Below are positions 33,002 to 41,138 of a stretch of DNA of 64,000 bases, piece by piece. Position 1 is the stretch's first letter. Each line of letters starts with the position of its first letter. This stretch comes from Anaerolineae bacterium. GTDB taxonomy: Bacteria; Chloroflexota; Anaerolineae; Promineifilales; Promineifilaceae. The notes below the pieces were generated by a model. It saw nothing but the letters and a program-made list of their open reading frames with translations, ran no database searches and was not told the origin of the DNA. A program made the translations under genes and the position numbers. The DNA lies in assembly GCA_020848035.1 (NCBI GenBank), contig JADLAX010000100.1, positions 98,170 through 162,169 on the forward strand, read 5' to 3'.

Positions 33002-33907
33002 ATGTCAAAGAAAGAAAAGTCACCAATGAAAAAGTACACGCTCAAAGACTTACGGAAAGATTTCCCTACCGAAGAAGCGTGTTTAGAATGGTTGAAAGAT
33101 CGCCGCTATCCCGATGGTATCTACTGCAAGAACTGTGAAGAAGTCACCCCTCATTATTTGGTAGTCAGCCGCAAATCGTTTAGCTGCCAAAACTGTGGTC
33201 ATCACGTACACCCCACAGCAGGAACCATTTTTCATAAGTCTAGCACACCATTGACCATTTGGTTTGAGGTTGTTTTCCGTATGGCCCAAACTCGTATGGG
33301 TATCAGTGCCAAACAAATCGAACGGGAAACAGGCGTAACGTACAAAACGGCATGGCGCATGTGTAAACTGGTTCGCCAGCAGTTAGAAGAAGATAAAGAC
33401 CCCTTTGACAGTGACGATACCGTAGAAGTTGACGAAAGCTATTTCGGTGGTGTGAAGAAAGGCGGCAAGCGCGGACGTGGTTCTGAGAACAAAACGGCCG
33501 TTATCGGTTTAGTAGAGCGTGGTGGTCGGGTAGTGACAGAAGTTATCCCCAACGTCAAAAAAGCCACCTTACAGCCCATTGTAGAAGAAAACGTAGAGAA
33601 GGGCGCAACGGTTTACACCGACGAACTCCGTTCTTACAACGGTTTGGCAGAAGCGGGTTACAACCATGCAAAGGTTTTACACGCTCACGAAATTTATGTA
33701 ATTGGTGACATTCACACGAACACGATTGAAGGCTTTTGGGGAAATGTAAAACCGGGAATCACAGGCGTTTACCGCCATGTATCCCCGGCTTATTGGCAAA
33801 GCTACTTAAACGAATACGCTTTCCGCTACAACCACCGTAATGACGTTACTCCGATGTTCGTTTTTTTTCTTTCTCAGATGTCTCGGAAATCGGCGCACTT
33901 GCTTTAG
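33002..33907 (+). CDS. IS1595-family (ISXO2-like) transposase, C-terminus probably frameshifted
   Basis: N-terminal zinc ribbon (CKNC and CQNC, residues ~41-64), then the ISXO2-like DDE domain: VEVDESYFGGVKKGGKRG, VYTDELRSY, NTIEGFWGNVKPGI, and the conserved YLNEYAFRYNHR. ATG follows AAAGGA. After PMFVFF the frame ends with QMSRKSAHLL. The +1 frame reads SDVSEIGALALVSVLKKSS, much more like a genuine C-terminus, so one T seems missing from a run of eight T at 33860-33868. I did not identify terminal inverted repeats. Confidence 0.9.
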   Translation: MSKKEKSPMKKYTLKDLRKDFPTEEACLEWLKDRRYPDGIYCKNCEEVTPHYLVVSRKSFSCQNCGHHVHPTAGTIFHKSSTPLTIWFEVVFRMAQTRMGISAKQIERETGVTYKTAWRMCKLVRQQLEEDKDPFDSDDTVEVDESYFGGVKKGGKRGRGSENKTAVIGLVERGGRVVTEVIPNVKKATLQPIVEENVEKGATVYTDELRSYNGLAEAGYNHAKVLHAHEIYVIGDIHTNTIEGFWGNVKPGITGVYRHVSPAYWQSYLNEYAFRYNHRNDVTPMFVFFLSQMSRKSAHLL

Positions 33908-33938
33908 TTAGTGTTTTGAAGAAATCTTCTCTTGTGAG

Positions 33939-33969
33939 CTTGACCTTCTTTTTTGGGTCAAGTTTTTTT
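33939..33969 (+). terminator. Intrinsic terminator after the transposase
   Basis: CTTGACC (33939-33945) pairs with GGTCAAG (33956-33962), followed by eight T. It lies about 30 nt after the stop. In the alternative frame it would still be inside the coding sequence. Confidence 0.75.
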
Positions 33970-33993
33970 TGTTCCTTCTTTTTGTTTTCCATT

Positions 33994-34689
33994 TCAACTA
34001 ATCCTAGCCCCATCTAACAATCTTCTTTTAATATCTAACACCAATTCTAATTCAAGGTGTTCGTCCAGGTTGTTTTCATAAATGACAACATTGTAATCTG
34101 ATGATGCGCCAACGTGAAAAAGCTCGCCCCCAAAATTGTGAAAGAATCGAATAAAGGTCATAGCCCCTTCGTCCAGGGCCCGGTCAAAACGAAAATCACC
34201 GTCTACTCTTTGGCCCCAATATGCACCAGAGCTAATATTTGCACTATCGTCTACTGTAAAATAAACACCTGTTAGCCTTCCCTCTAATTGTCCAATCAGT
34301 TTGTCTAGGTCGATGTTTGCATACGCATAAACAATATCATCATGCGTCCTGGATATATTTCGCATGGTTCTTTTGGCATCATCTTTATTCACTTTCAGCA
34401 TTAGCAACGATAGATCGCGCTTTAGAAAGCCCGCAAAATGCTCAATTGCAACAAAACTGGTGAAATTTATTCTCTCAACCCGGCCAACTTTTCTCGCGAT
34501 GTGCTCATGGGTAACCCGAAAAACACCAATGCCTAATTGGGATATTTCTCTTTGCAATGCAAATATGGTTCGAGGCGGCTCAGTTACTCCAGGAATGTCC
34601 AAGGATAATTGCTGAACAGACGAAATCTCGTTACCAACTTGAATTTCTGGAAACTGCTCTAACAAAAAAAGACTGTAGCTACTAGCCAA
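33994..34689 (-). CDS. Unrecognised soluble protein, second gene of a two-gene unit
   Basis: About 230 residues, without membrane segments. It contains VTHEHIARKVGRVERINF and a region AYANIDLDKLIGQLEGRLTGVYF. The start is not certain: a TTG at 34689 lies 12 nt after GGAGGAG, which itself is inside the end of the upstream gene. Overlap by 8 bp with the membrane protein indicates translational coupling. AT-rich and without ACGGCCGT. I do not know the family; location at the rim of a defence island suggests a sensor or effector. Confidence 0.55.
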   Translation of the reverse strand: MASSYSLFLLEQFPEIQVGNEISSVQQLSLDIPGVTEPPRTIFALQREISQLGIGVFRVTHEHIARKVGRVERINFTSFVAIEHFAGFLKRDLSLLMLKVNKDDAKRTMRNISRTHDDIVYAYANIDLDKLIGQLEGRLTGVYFTVDDSANISSGAYWGQRVDGDFRFDRALDEGAMTFIRFFHNFGGELFHVGASSDYNVVIYENNLDEHLELELVLDIKRRLLDGARIS

Positions 34690-35521
34690 TTTGCAAGTAC
34701 TCCTCCAAGCCAGAACCAAAAGTCAGAAATTCAGACGCTAAATCACTAAAAGCTAATTGCGACTTCGAGGCAATGTCTAACCTGGATTCTGAAATTGATA
34801 CTCTATTTTTCACCCCATAGCTATTGATGTTTAGTTGAATAGCAAAACGAGAAATAGACTCTTGGGGCAACTGAGAAATAAACAAACCAAAAAACGGATT
34901 TTTGTTATCTTGAAATTCAACAGTGAGGTTGTACTGAGAATCGGCATTTGCAATAACACTACCAATTTGTTCAATAGAGTGACTGATTTCTTGTTTTATT
35001 GCATGAGCTGCAACGCGATGTCCAACCTTGTAGTTTTGTATTGTAACAAAAATTGACGGAATTTCACTATCGCCCCATTCTGTAATCCCGCCAGTACGTA
35101 GGGGATAATACTCAATTTTGAGCATGGGGGTTGATTTTGATTCAATAACCCTTGTGTAACTATCAAGACTTGTTATCGTTGGTTTAACCATTGTGGTTTT
35201 TAACTTTTCAACAATTGAATCAAGCGTGCTTTCATTGATTGATTCAGACTTGATATTTACCGACATAGTCCAATTAGTAGGACTAACACTGAAAAAGTTT
35301 TTTAACCTATTAGACCACAGAAACACTTGGAGGCTACGCTGTTTTACAAGATTGTACAATAGCCCTAATGCTGGCAATACTGCACCTGTAAACCACCCGA
35401 CCTTCTCTAGAAGATCAGTGTTAGAGCGAAATATAGCCACTACAATAGTGACTTGACCGATAATAATTACTATCACCGATACATAGAATACTATGCTTGC
35501 CTTTCTGCCTTTTCTTGCCAT
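34682..35521 (-). CDS. Unrecognised protein with two N-terminal TM helices
   Basis: ATG at 35521 chosen because AAGGGGA precedes it; an in-frame extension to 35590 lacks such a site. 279 residues: TM1 (IVFYVSVIVIIIGQVTIVVAIF), TM2 (VGWFTGAVLPALGLLYNLV), then a soluble ~210-residue domain with alternating beta pattern (MLKIEYYPL, IPSIFVTIQNYKVGH, YNLTVEFQD, RFAIQLNINSYG). A 2-TM protein with a C-terminal soluble domain coupled to a cytosolic partner recalls defence effector pairs, but I see no diagnostic motif. Confidence 0.6.
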   Translation of the reverse strand: MARKGRKASIVFYVSVIVIIIGQVTIVVAIFRSNTDLLEKVGWFTGAVLPALGLLYNLVKQRSLQVFLWSNRLKNFFSVSPTNWTMSVNIKSESINESTLDSIVEKLKTTMVKPTITSLDSYTRVIESKSTPMLKIEYYPLRTGGITEWGDSEIPSIFVTIQNYKVGHRVAAHAIKQEISHSIEQIGSVIANADSQYNLTVEFQDNKNPFFGLFISQLPQESISRFAIQLNINSYGVKNRVSISESRLDIASKSQLAFSDLASEFLTFGSGLEEYLQIG

Positions 35522-35613
35522 AAATCCCCTTTTGTTCACCCTGGAATTATAGCACATTAGTTCTGTTATGTCAAGTTGTCGACATAACAAAAAGTGAATT
35601 ATTGATACCTGGA

Positions 35614-35740
35614 AAGCAAAACAGCCACCCCATTTCTGAGGTGGCTGTCGGTGACAGTTAACGCAGAACCGGCAAAGGTTACGTCTTCTGTCGGTGAGAT
35701 GTTCCAGTTTTATCCTACTTGTGGAACACGTTCAGCCGCT
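35614..35740 (-). ncRNA. Small structured RNA with promoter and terminator, 5' end complementary to the adjacent tRNA anticodon arm
   Basis: Follows a consensus promoter (35747-35776) and ends in a Rho-independent terminator: CAGCCACC (35640-35647) with GGTGGCTG (35622-35629), then TTTTGCTTT. No credible reading frame. Its first bases lie in TTAGCGGCTGAACG, an exact 14-nt complement of the anticodon arm of the tRNA-like gene at 35800-35877. Next comes a hairpin TGTTCCA / TGGAACA with a 15-nt loop. Then CTGTC, GACAG and CTGTC segments allow two mutually exclusive pairings. Function unknown; see findings. Confidence 0.6.
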
Positions 35741-35746
35741 AAGGGA

Positions 35747-35776
35747 ATTATAGGCAGCATGTGTTCCGGTTGTCAA
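35747..35776 (-). promoter_or_regulatory. Perfect sigma70 consensus promoter of the small RNA
   Basis: On the minus strand TTGACA (35776-35771) and TATAAT (35752-35747) are separated by 18 nt. Both hexamers are exact consensus. Predicted start is near 35740. Confidence 0.8.
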
Positions 35777-35799
35777 GCAATATAACACTTTATTAAAAA

Positions 35800-35877
35800 T
35801 GGTGCGCCCCCGTCAGGAATTGAACCCGAAACCTCTCAGTTAGCGGCTGAACGCTCTATCCATTGAGCTACGAGGGC
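35800..35877 (-). tRNA. tRNA-like gene, anticodon position reads GCU, non-standard
   Basis: Folds as a cloverleaf: acceptor GCCCTCG / CGGGGGC, D stem GCTC / GAGC around AATGGATA, anticodon stem TTCAG / CTGAG, loop CCGCTAA, variable loop AGGTT, T stem TCGGG / CCTGA with loop TTCAATT. The loop gives GCU, which should read Ser AGY, but there is no long variable arm as in normal tRNA-Ser and position 33 is C rather than U. Two further pairs extend the acceptor helix to 9 bp before an encoded ACCA. It could be a working unusual tRNA, a phage/element tRNA or a tRNA-derived RNA. Confidence 0.65.
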
Positions 35878-35889
35878 ACAACAGATAGA

Positions 35890-35917
35890 ATTATACACAC
35901 ATGACTTTATTTTTCAA
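35890..35917 (-). promoter_or_regulatory. Promoter of the tRNA-like gene
   Basis: On the minus strand TTGAAA (35917-35912), 16-nt spacer, TATAAT (35895-35890), about 12 nt before the mature 5' end. Confidence 0.65.
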
Positions 35918-36599
35918 TACCTACAGTTAGGGGATAATCACCAAACTAAATGATGGAAAGGCGAATGGTACAGGCTGTTGGATGAACAGAAAGACAAAAT
36001 CATCCCTGTAACTGCGCAAAAAACCGATTATTGGCAAATAAAAGAGAGTCACACTGGCATAATTTTTTAGACGAGCAACGCTTACTGGAGCCAATAACAA
36101 ACAGTTAAAAATGTCAGATCCAATATAACTTGAGAATAGAATAGCTTCTTGTGACCTGTTTTATGGCTAAAAAGCCTCTTTCGCGCCGTCATGAGCTTAC
36201 TTCCATCCAGCAAAATTATAGAAAACGTGATTTTCGTCCAGGGTAACAAGGGAAAACCAGGATGCTTCAACAGTGGCAAGCCCAAAGTGTTAGTATCGCT
36301 TTGGAGTGTGTCGCCAGAGTAAAAAGTGTAAATTTTTTTCTAAGGTAACGCTGTATTGCCATTCTGTTCTACAGTTATGTTGTATCTGACACCAAACTGC
36401 CGATATTGTGAGCAGCACCCTGGTTTCCCACCTCAAAACGGCCTTCGGCCGTGGGCTTTGTGAAGCTTTGCTGCTGTCATGAAGACGGCCATCTGTTCCT
36501 CTAAATCCCCAATCAAACAAATCAAAAAAGGAGTACATACTTACAACCGCATAAACCATAATGCGTGAGTATAACACCCATGCAAAAAATTGTTTTTAG
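35918..36599. other. Gene-poor stretch between the tRNA and the transfer element
   Basis: AT-rich, with no frame that looks like a real gene. A short open stretch near 35960-36070 may be a decayed gene end. This is a possible boundary zone between the defence island on the left and the transfer element on the right; I found no attachment repeats in it. Confidence 0.4.
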
Positions 36600-36630
36600 C
36601 AGCCAGTCGGGCCACCCGGCTGGCTGTTTT
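36600..36630 (+). terminator. Strong leader hairpin/terminator before 36670
   Basis: A 12-bp stem, CAGCCAGTCGGG with CCCGGCTGGCTG (one G-U pair), 3-nt loop, then TTTTTG. It is 40 nt before the start codon of the next gene on the same strand, so it can act as a leader terminator. Confidence 0.7.
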
Positions 36631-36669
36631 TGTTTCTATCCACCATTCACCAAAAGGAGACACAGAAAG

Positions 36670-36867
36670 ATGAACAACAACCCAAACCCGCCACAGCAAC
36701 CAGACCCGGCCAAAGCTCTCTTGCTCAAGTCCCGGCAGCGGACGCGTAAACGGCAGAAACCCACCTACACCAGCCAGAGCTGGCAGCCGCACCAGGGCAG
36801 CGCTGCCCTCGATAGCTGGGGCGTCGCCCTGCGCACTCTGCGGGAGCAGGGGCATCAGTATGAATAG
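36670..36867 (+). CDS. Small basic protein, unknown
   Basis: ATG at 36670 follows AAAGGAGACACAG. 65 residues: Pro/Asn-rich start (MNNNPNPPQQPDP), a basic patch (KSRQRTRKRQK) and a C-terminal W-rich part (SWQPHQG, DSWGVALRTLREQG). Possibly nucleic-acid binding. First gene of the transfer element on this strand; the next gene follows through another leader hairpin. Confidence 0.5.
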   Translation: MNNNPNPPQQPDPAKALLLKSRQRTRKRQKPTYTSQSWQPHQGSAALDSWGVALRTLREQGHQYE

Positions 36868-36938
36868 CTCTTCTCAATCCTCAGGACCACCGGGCACGGA
36901 GCCAAAACCCAATCTTTGTTTTACCAAACAACAAAAAA

Positions 36939-36970
36939 GCGCAAGTCAGAGTTGCAGCTCTGGCTTGCGC
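36939..36970 (+). promoter_or_regulatory. Leader hairpin before the sigma-like gene
   Basis: GCGCAAGTCAGAG pairs with CTCTGGCTTGCGC (13 bp with one G-U pair), 6-nt loop. It ends 12 nt before AAAGGAG, the ribosome binding site of the 36998 gene. No T-tract, so translational or RNA-stability control is more likely than termination. Confidence 0.55.
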
Positions 36971-36997
36971 CCACACCTCACAAAGGAGATGTTACAC

Positions 36998-38161
36998 ATG
37001 TCAACAGTATACCTCCAAACGGCCGTTCGGCAAGCCGCATATGCCAAAAATTCCTCAGTTCTCTCTACCCCTCGTCTGGACAAACAGCTGCCCGCCCATC
37101 CCGGCCAACCGGCCGTCATGGAGCTGCCGTCAGATACCCTCACCTGGCTCAACCGTAAGGCGTACATCCTGGTGCAGAGCGTGATGCGCCACATGTACAT
37201 GGACGCCAGTGAACGCCACATCTTCCGCGAAGACATGACCCAGGAAGCGCTGAGTCATTTGTATGACCTGACCTTTCTCCAGGGACAGACTGAAGCGTAT
37301 GCCTACACCGCCACACGCACCCGGCTCATCGGTTACGTCTTTGTCAACATCCGCGGCGGTGGCAGTGGCCACCAATGGGAGCTGTCCAAGCAGTACCAGG
37401 TGGAGGACAACCTCATTGAGCCGGAATACCACGAGGAAGACAGCAGTGGGGGAACAATGCCCCGCCTGCCGATGACTATCTATGCCCGGCGACCGACGGA
37501 AGACGCCCTGGTGCTGCATGAAGGCACCGCCGCCAGCGAGGCCCGCTGGGAGCAGTTCGAGAGGGAAATCGCCCGCATCCTGGCGGTGATGCGTGGCCAG
37601 CAGTGGCATCCCAACTCACTGCGCCGGGCGGCCAAAGCGCTGTGTGAAAGCGTCAAGGGCACCTCCAACTACAACATTGCCCAGCTGCTGGAAGTAGATT
37701 GGCACACTGCCACTCAAATCATCCTCCACTACCGGGAACAGCTGGTGGAATTCCTGGCCCAATCCCCGCTGGTTCAAGGCCTGATTCGTGCCGAAGGCGA
37801 GCTGCGCCTCCAGTGGTGGGAGGAGGTCACCGAAACGGCCCTCAACAGCGGCCAGCGCTTCATCGTTATCCTGCCGCATGGCGCGTTCACCGTGAGCTAC
37901 TACCACAGCGCGGGCAAGGGCAAACACCTCTGCCGGATGCAGATGGGGCGGCGGGTCAACGGCAAGATTCAGAACCGCTCGGTGCAGCTGGGCGAGGTGG
38001 GGCAGATCACCCGGCAGAAGCTGTGGGACAAGTCGCTGGAGCTGCAGGAAAAGCTGGCTGAGCTGGAAGCAGCTGCCGAAGCCGCGCAGAATGCCGCACC
38101 AAACAACAGTCCTGCCTATCACCAATCGGCCTGTCAGGTTACCGCAGCGGCAATGGCCTGA
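36998..38161 (+). CDS. Sigma-factor-like DNA-binding protein
   Basis: Start 36998 fixed by AAAGGAG 9 nt upstream; the frame extends to 36860 but that part is the leader. 387 residues. Region HIFREDMTQEALSHLYDLTF with AYAYTATRTRLIGYVFVNI resembles sigma70 region 2. A helix-turn-helix-like YNIAQLLEVDWHTATQIILHYREQL resembles region 4. The C-terminal part (FIVILPHGAFTVSYYHSAGKG) is shared with the gene at 38910. Probably a transcription regulator of the element. Assignment is by pattern, since the canonical core-binding residues are only partly kept. Confidence 0.5.
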   Translation: MSTVYLQTAVRQAAYAKNSSVLSTPRLDKQLPAHPGQPAVMELPSDTLTWLNRKAYILVQSVMRHMYMDASERHIFREDMTQEALSHLYDLTFLQGQTEAYAYTATRTRLIGYVFVNIRGGGSGHQWELSKQYQVEDNLIEPEYHEEDSSGGTMPRLPMTIYARRPTEDALVLHEGTAASEARWEQFEREIARILAVMRGQQWHPNSLRRAAKALCESVKGTSNYNIAQLLEVDWHTATQIILHYREQLVEFLAQSPLVQGLIRAEGELRLQWWEEVTETALNSGQRFIVILPHGAFTVSYYHSAGKGKHLCRMQMGRRVNGKIQNRSVQLGEVGQITRQKLWDKSLELQEKLAELEAAAEAAQNAAPNNSPAYHQSACQVTAAAMA

Positions 38162-38217
38162 TCACCAGAAACGGCCGTATCTACCATCAAATCCATTCCA
38201 AACAAGGAGAGGCAACC

Positions 38218-38736
38218 ATGAACCCTATTACGCTCATCGCCTTTCATCCAACGGGCTACGAGCTGCATATTCCAGTGACTTTCGAGGAACTGCCCGCCAC
38301 GATGCGTCGCCTGGCCGCGCGGGGCTACACGCCTAGCCGGGAGCCGGTGCTCACCGCCGAAGGGCTGCCCATCTGCCCCCGACACGGTGTACCGATGCAG
38401 CAGCGGAACCGGCAGGGCGATATCTGGTTCTCACATAAACTCGTTCATCCAGAAACAGGCGAAACGGTGTACTGCCGGGGCTACGCCAGCGCCAGCAGTC
38501 CAGGTTACGAAATTCTGCTGCCAACGGCCGTACCTGCCGAAGACGCAGTCCAACCCGATACCAACCGGCCACCAGCGGGAGATATGCCCCAATCACAGCC
38601 GCCAACCAGACGGCCTGCAACCACAACAACACAACTAGCCGGTGCTATGACTAACGGCCGTGCCCTGCCTCGCCCGCAGGCAGCCGCAGTGCAAAAGGCT
38701 GGGACCACCACGGCACGCTTCACGCAACGGCCGTAA
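38218..38736 (+). CDS. Small protein with Cys/His cluster, unknown
   Basis: ATG after AAGGAGAGGCAACC. 172 residues: N-terminal ~100 ordered residues with ICPRHGVPM, FSHKLVHPETGE and YCRGY that may bind one zinc; the C-terminal ~70 residues are Pro/Thr/Gln-rich and probably unstructured. Several ACGGCCGT copies fall in the disordered tail. Ordered-domain plus flexible-tail layout resembles single-strand DNA-binding or recombination accessory proteins, but I do not recognise it. Confidence 0.5.
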   Translation: MNPITLIAFHPTGYELHIPVTFEELPATMRRLAARGYTPSREPVLTAEGLPICPRHGVPMQQRNRQGDIWFSHKLVHPETGETVYCRGYASASSPGYEILLPTAVPAEDAVQPDTNRPPAGDMPQSQPPTRRPATTTTQLAGAMTNGRALPRPQAAAVQKAGTTTARFTQRP

Positions 38737-38845
38737 CTGCCGGAGTTCCCTTCTTATACGCTACTCAGGACAGCATATCTCCAACTCACAACCTTTTTTC
38801 TAGCGTTCCTTGCTCTACAGAGCGGGCGCTGTTCCCCAAACAAAT

Positions 38846-38880
38846 GAAGCCGGATGGGCCTCGTCTTCCCATCCGGCTTC
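38846..38880 (+). terminator. Leader hairpin before 38910
   Basis: Perfect 13-bp stem GAAGCCGGATGGG / CCCATCCGGCTTC, 9-nt loop, followed by TCATTTCC. It lies 29 nt before the next start codon. Confidence 0.6.
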
Positions 38881-38909
38881 TCATTTCCTGGTCACTGAGG
38901 GACCACAAA

Positions 38910-39929
38910 ATGAATACTCACAATTGTATCACGTCTACAGACCTGCCGGTGACAGAAGTTACCCCAGCCCAGTGGGGCCAGGCCGAGCTGCTCCGGCGGG
39001 CCGGTCCCCTGGTGCGCGAAGCGCTCCTCGGCCAACCGGCTTATGTCTGGCGCATGCATCGGGAGGATATGCTGCAAACGGCCGTTGTTACCTTTCTGGA
39101 GCAGGCTGACCAACCAGCAGGGTATGCCTACGCGGCGGCGCGCACTGCGCTCAAGAACTACCGCTGGGTCCATATTCGCGGCTTGAACAGTGGGTGGAAA
39201 TCTCTAGCCTGTATCGAGCATGGCTACTGCGTCTTGAACTTCGCCGACGTCCTGCCGGAAACAGCTGACGAGCCGCTAGACGGCCCACAAACGGCCGTAG
39301 AAACGCTCAGCGTCCGGCAGTGGGAAAAAATACCGCGTCCCGTGGAATGGGCCGTTCTGCGCCGCCAGGCAGCGCCGGGGCAGACCCAAGCCGAAATACT
39401 GCGCGAGGTTCTCTACATCCTGGCTGGGATGTCGGGTAACTTCTACCCGGAGCAGCTGTATCGAGCCGCCCTCATCATCACCCTGCTAGGCCGAGACTAC
39501 ACCTGGGAGCACGTCGAGGAGCGGACAGGCCTGAGCTTCGCTGAGGTGTATGATATCTAATGGGGCTGGCGTAAGCGGCACCTCATCCCGTACTTGCAGC
39601 TCGCTCCGCTGCACCAGGAGATGATCAAGCTGCGTGGTCGAATGCGCATTACCTTCTTTGAAGAGCTGGACACAACTTTCTTGAATACGGCCGTCCGCAA
39701 GATGGTCGTCTTTCCTCACGGCATTTACACCATCATCTACAAGCAGCGCAGCCGCAACGCCGGCAAGCGGGCGGGGCAGGTCGAGGCGTCGCTACAAAAG
39801 ATGCGGCAGGTGAATGGCCAGAAGCTGCTGCGAGCAATGCACTTGGGTCCGGTTGGTGGCTTGACCAAAGAGCGGCTGTACGAGGCCAGCTTTGCCGTCG
39901 AGCGCAAGCTGGCGGCGCTAAGCGCTTAA
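38910..39929 (+). pseudogene. Second sigma-like gene, interrupted by one in-frame TAA
   Basis: Homologue of 36998-38161: HREDMLQTAVVTFLEQ with AYAYAAARTALKNY in the first part, and MVVFPHGIYTIIYKQRSRN in the second. The frame runs from 38910, hits TAA at 39558-39560, and continues open in the same frame from TGG to 39929 with sequence that still aligns to the homologue. So it is one gene broken by a single stop codon, either a fresh nonsense mutation, a sequencing error or readthrough. The upstream part alone would be 216 residues, ending after the HTH-like segment HVEERTGLSFAEV. Confidence 0.6.
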
Positions 39930-40721
39930 CCTGGCATTGGCCCGATGGATGAACACAAGCCTAACTGGTTCCCTTTCTAGAGCTGGTTGGGCTTTCTTTT
40001 TTTGCGGCGCGGCAAAGATTCATTTCTTCCTGAGCGACGTGGGCAAGGCCAGTTCAACTCACTCTGAAGGCCAAAGTGGTCCTCTGGCGCAAGAAAAAAA
40101 CACCCGCCCTCCCTCCCTTATCGCGGGCTGTGCCCGCAATCGAAGGCGATGCCTTCGGCCATACCCGCCCACCACCCCTCGGTTTTTATCGGGTATTGTC
40201 ATGGGCCAGAATGAGTGAGTAGGTCACTCTCTACAGGGATTTGGGCCATCAGAATCGTACGTATTTAGAACTTTACGGCCAGGGGTAATAGGGATGTTTA
40301 AATTGGGTGTAGTACATGGAATGGTAGGATTTGGTCTTTACGTAAGATTGTGTTGCGCCAAGTTCTATAGCAGGTAATGCACTGCTTTTCGCGCGAAACT
40401 TTGCTCAAAGAGCAAAGGTGTAAAACTCACTGCGCCCATAGGCGAAAGCCGACGGCCGCAAAGGCTGTTCTGCTTTTTTATTGGGTTCAATGAACAGTAG
40501 GCGTTCTATCTGAAATCCAGGTCGTGCCGCCCCTCAGTCGCTTCGCGGAAAAGCTATCCACTTGCAAAAGATTGTGGCCCTATTTGGTTTGTGATCATGC
40601 CCAAAATCCGTTCTAAATGAGACAACAAGCGAGGATCACAATCTTTTTGGGGACCAGGATCATAATCCTTTTGCTTATCGCCCGGGTAATTACATTGGGG
40701 ATGGCTTCCTATTGGCAGATT
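39930..40721. other. Non-coding region with direct and inverted repeats
   Basis: Nearly 800 bp with no credible gene. It contains a 17-bp direct repeat with a 24-bp period and two mismatches (ggatcacaatctttttg at 40633-40649, ggatcataatccttttg at 40657-40673). An inverted copy of its core, AAAAGATTGTG, is at 40566-40576. Candidate protein-binding or transfer-origin region; otherwise nothing seen. Confidence 0.4.
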
Positions 40722-41138
40722 CTATGAGCCTGCCTGGCGGTTGTTTACCTGTGAAGGACAGGTATCGGCCAAATGGCTGTAAAGAGTTTTTCCACTGACA
40801 AAGACAGATTTACCACAGACAGAGCAAACAGCCTGGTAGCCACCGACATCGTTTGCTTCGGTCCAATTGCCCAGCTTGTGCCCGCCCAAAAGCGCAACTA
40901 TCTGGGCCTCCATCATGTTTTCTTGGAGTAGGTCTTGGTTATCCTCAAGCTCAGCATTTGCCAGGATACCTTTTAGGCTGACAAGGCGTTTTCGCGACAC
41001 AAAGTTCACTAACCGCAGCAGCGCCTTTTCCGTCCAGAAAAGCGTATTCAGTTCCAGCAACTCCAGGGAACCTAAAAAGAGATTCTGGTAAGCAACCTGC
41101 ATTCGTTTGAATTTATCTGTCAGGCTTTCTTTGTCCAT
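40722..41138 (-). CDS. Small zinc-finger-like protein, unknown
   Basis: About 138 residues on the strand opposite to its neighbours. The N-terminal two thirds are helical (LFLGSLELLELNTLFWTEKALL); the C-terminus has CSVCGKSVFVSG followed by H and C (YSHLADTC), fitting one Cys-Cys-His-Cys zinc finger. ATG at 41138 preferred to TTG at 41147, though no strong ribosome binding site precedes either. Possibly a repressor of the element; family not recognised. Confidence 0.5.
   Translation of the reverse strand: MDKESLTDKFKRMQVAYQNLFLGSLELLELNTLFWTEKALLRLVNFVSRKRLVSLKGILANAELEDNQDLLQENMMEAQIVALLGGHKLGNWTEANDVGGYQAVCSVCGKSVFVSGKTLYSHLADTCPSQVNNRQAGS

Noticed and set aside
35614..35740. tracrRNA or CRISPR-linked RNA
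   Set aside because: The 5' antisense part plus terminator recalls a tracrRNA, but there is no repeat array and no cas gene in the window.
35800..35879. Selenocysteine tRNA, because of a long acceptor helix
   Set aside because: The anticodon position is not UCA and there is no long variable arm.
35640..35880. T-box riboswitch
   Set aside because: An anticodon-complementary segment is present, but no conserved T-box sequence or UGGN antiterminator bulge and no downstream synthetase gene.
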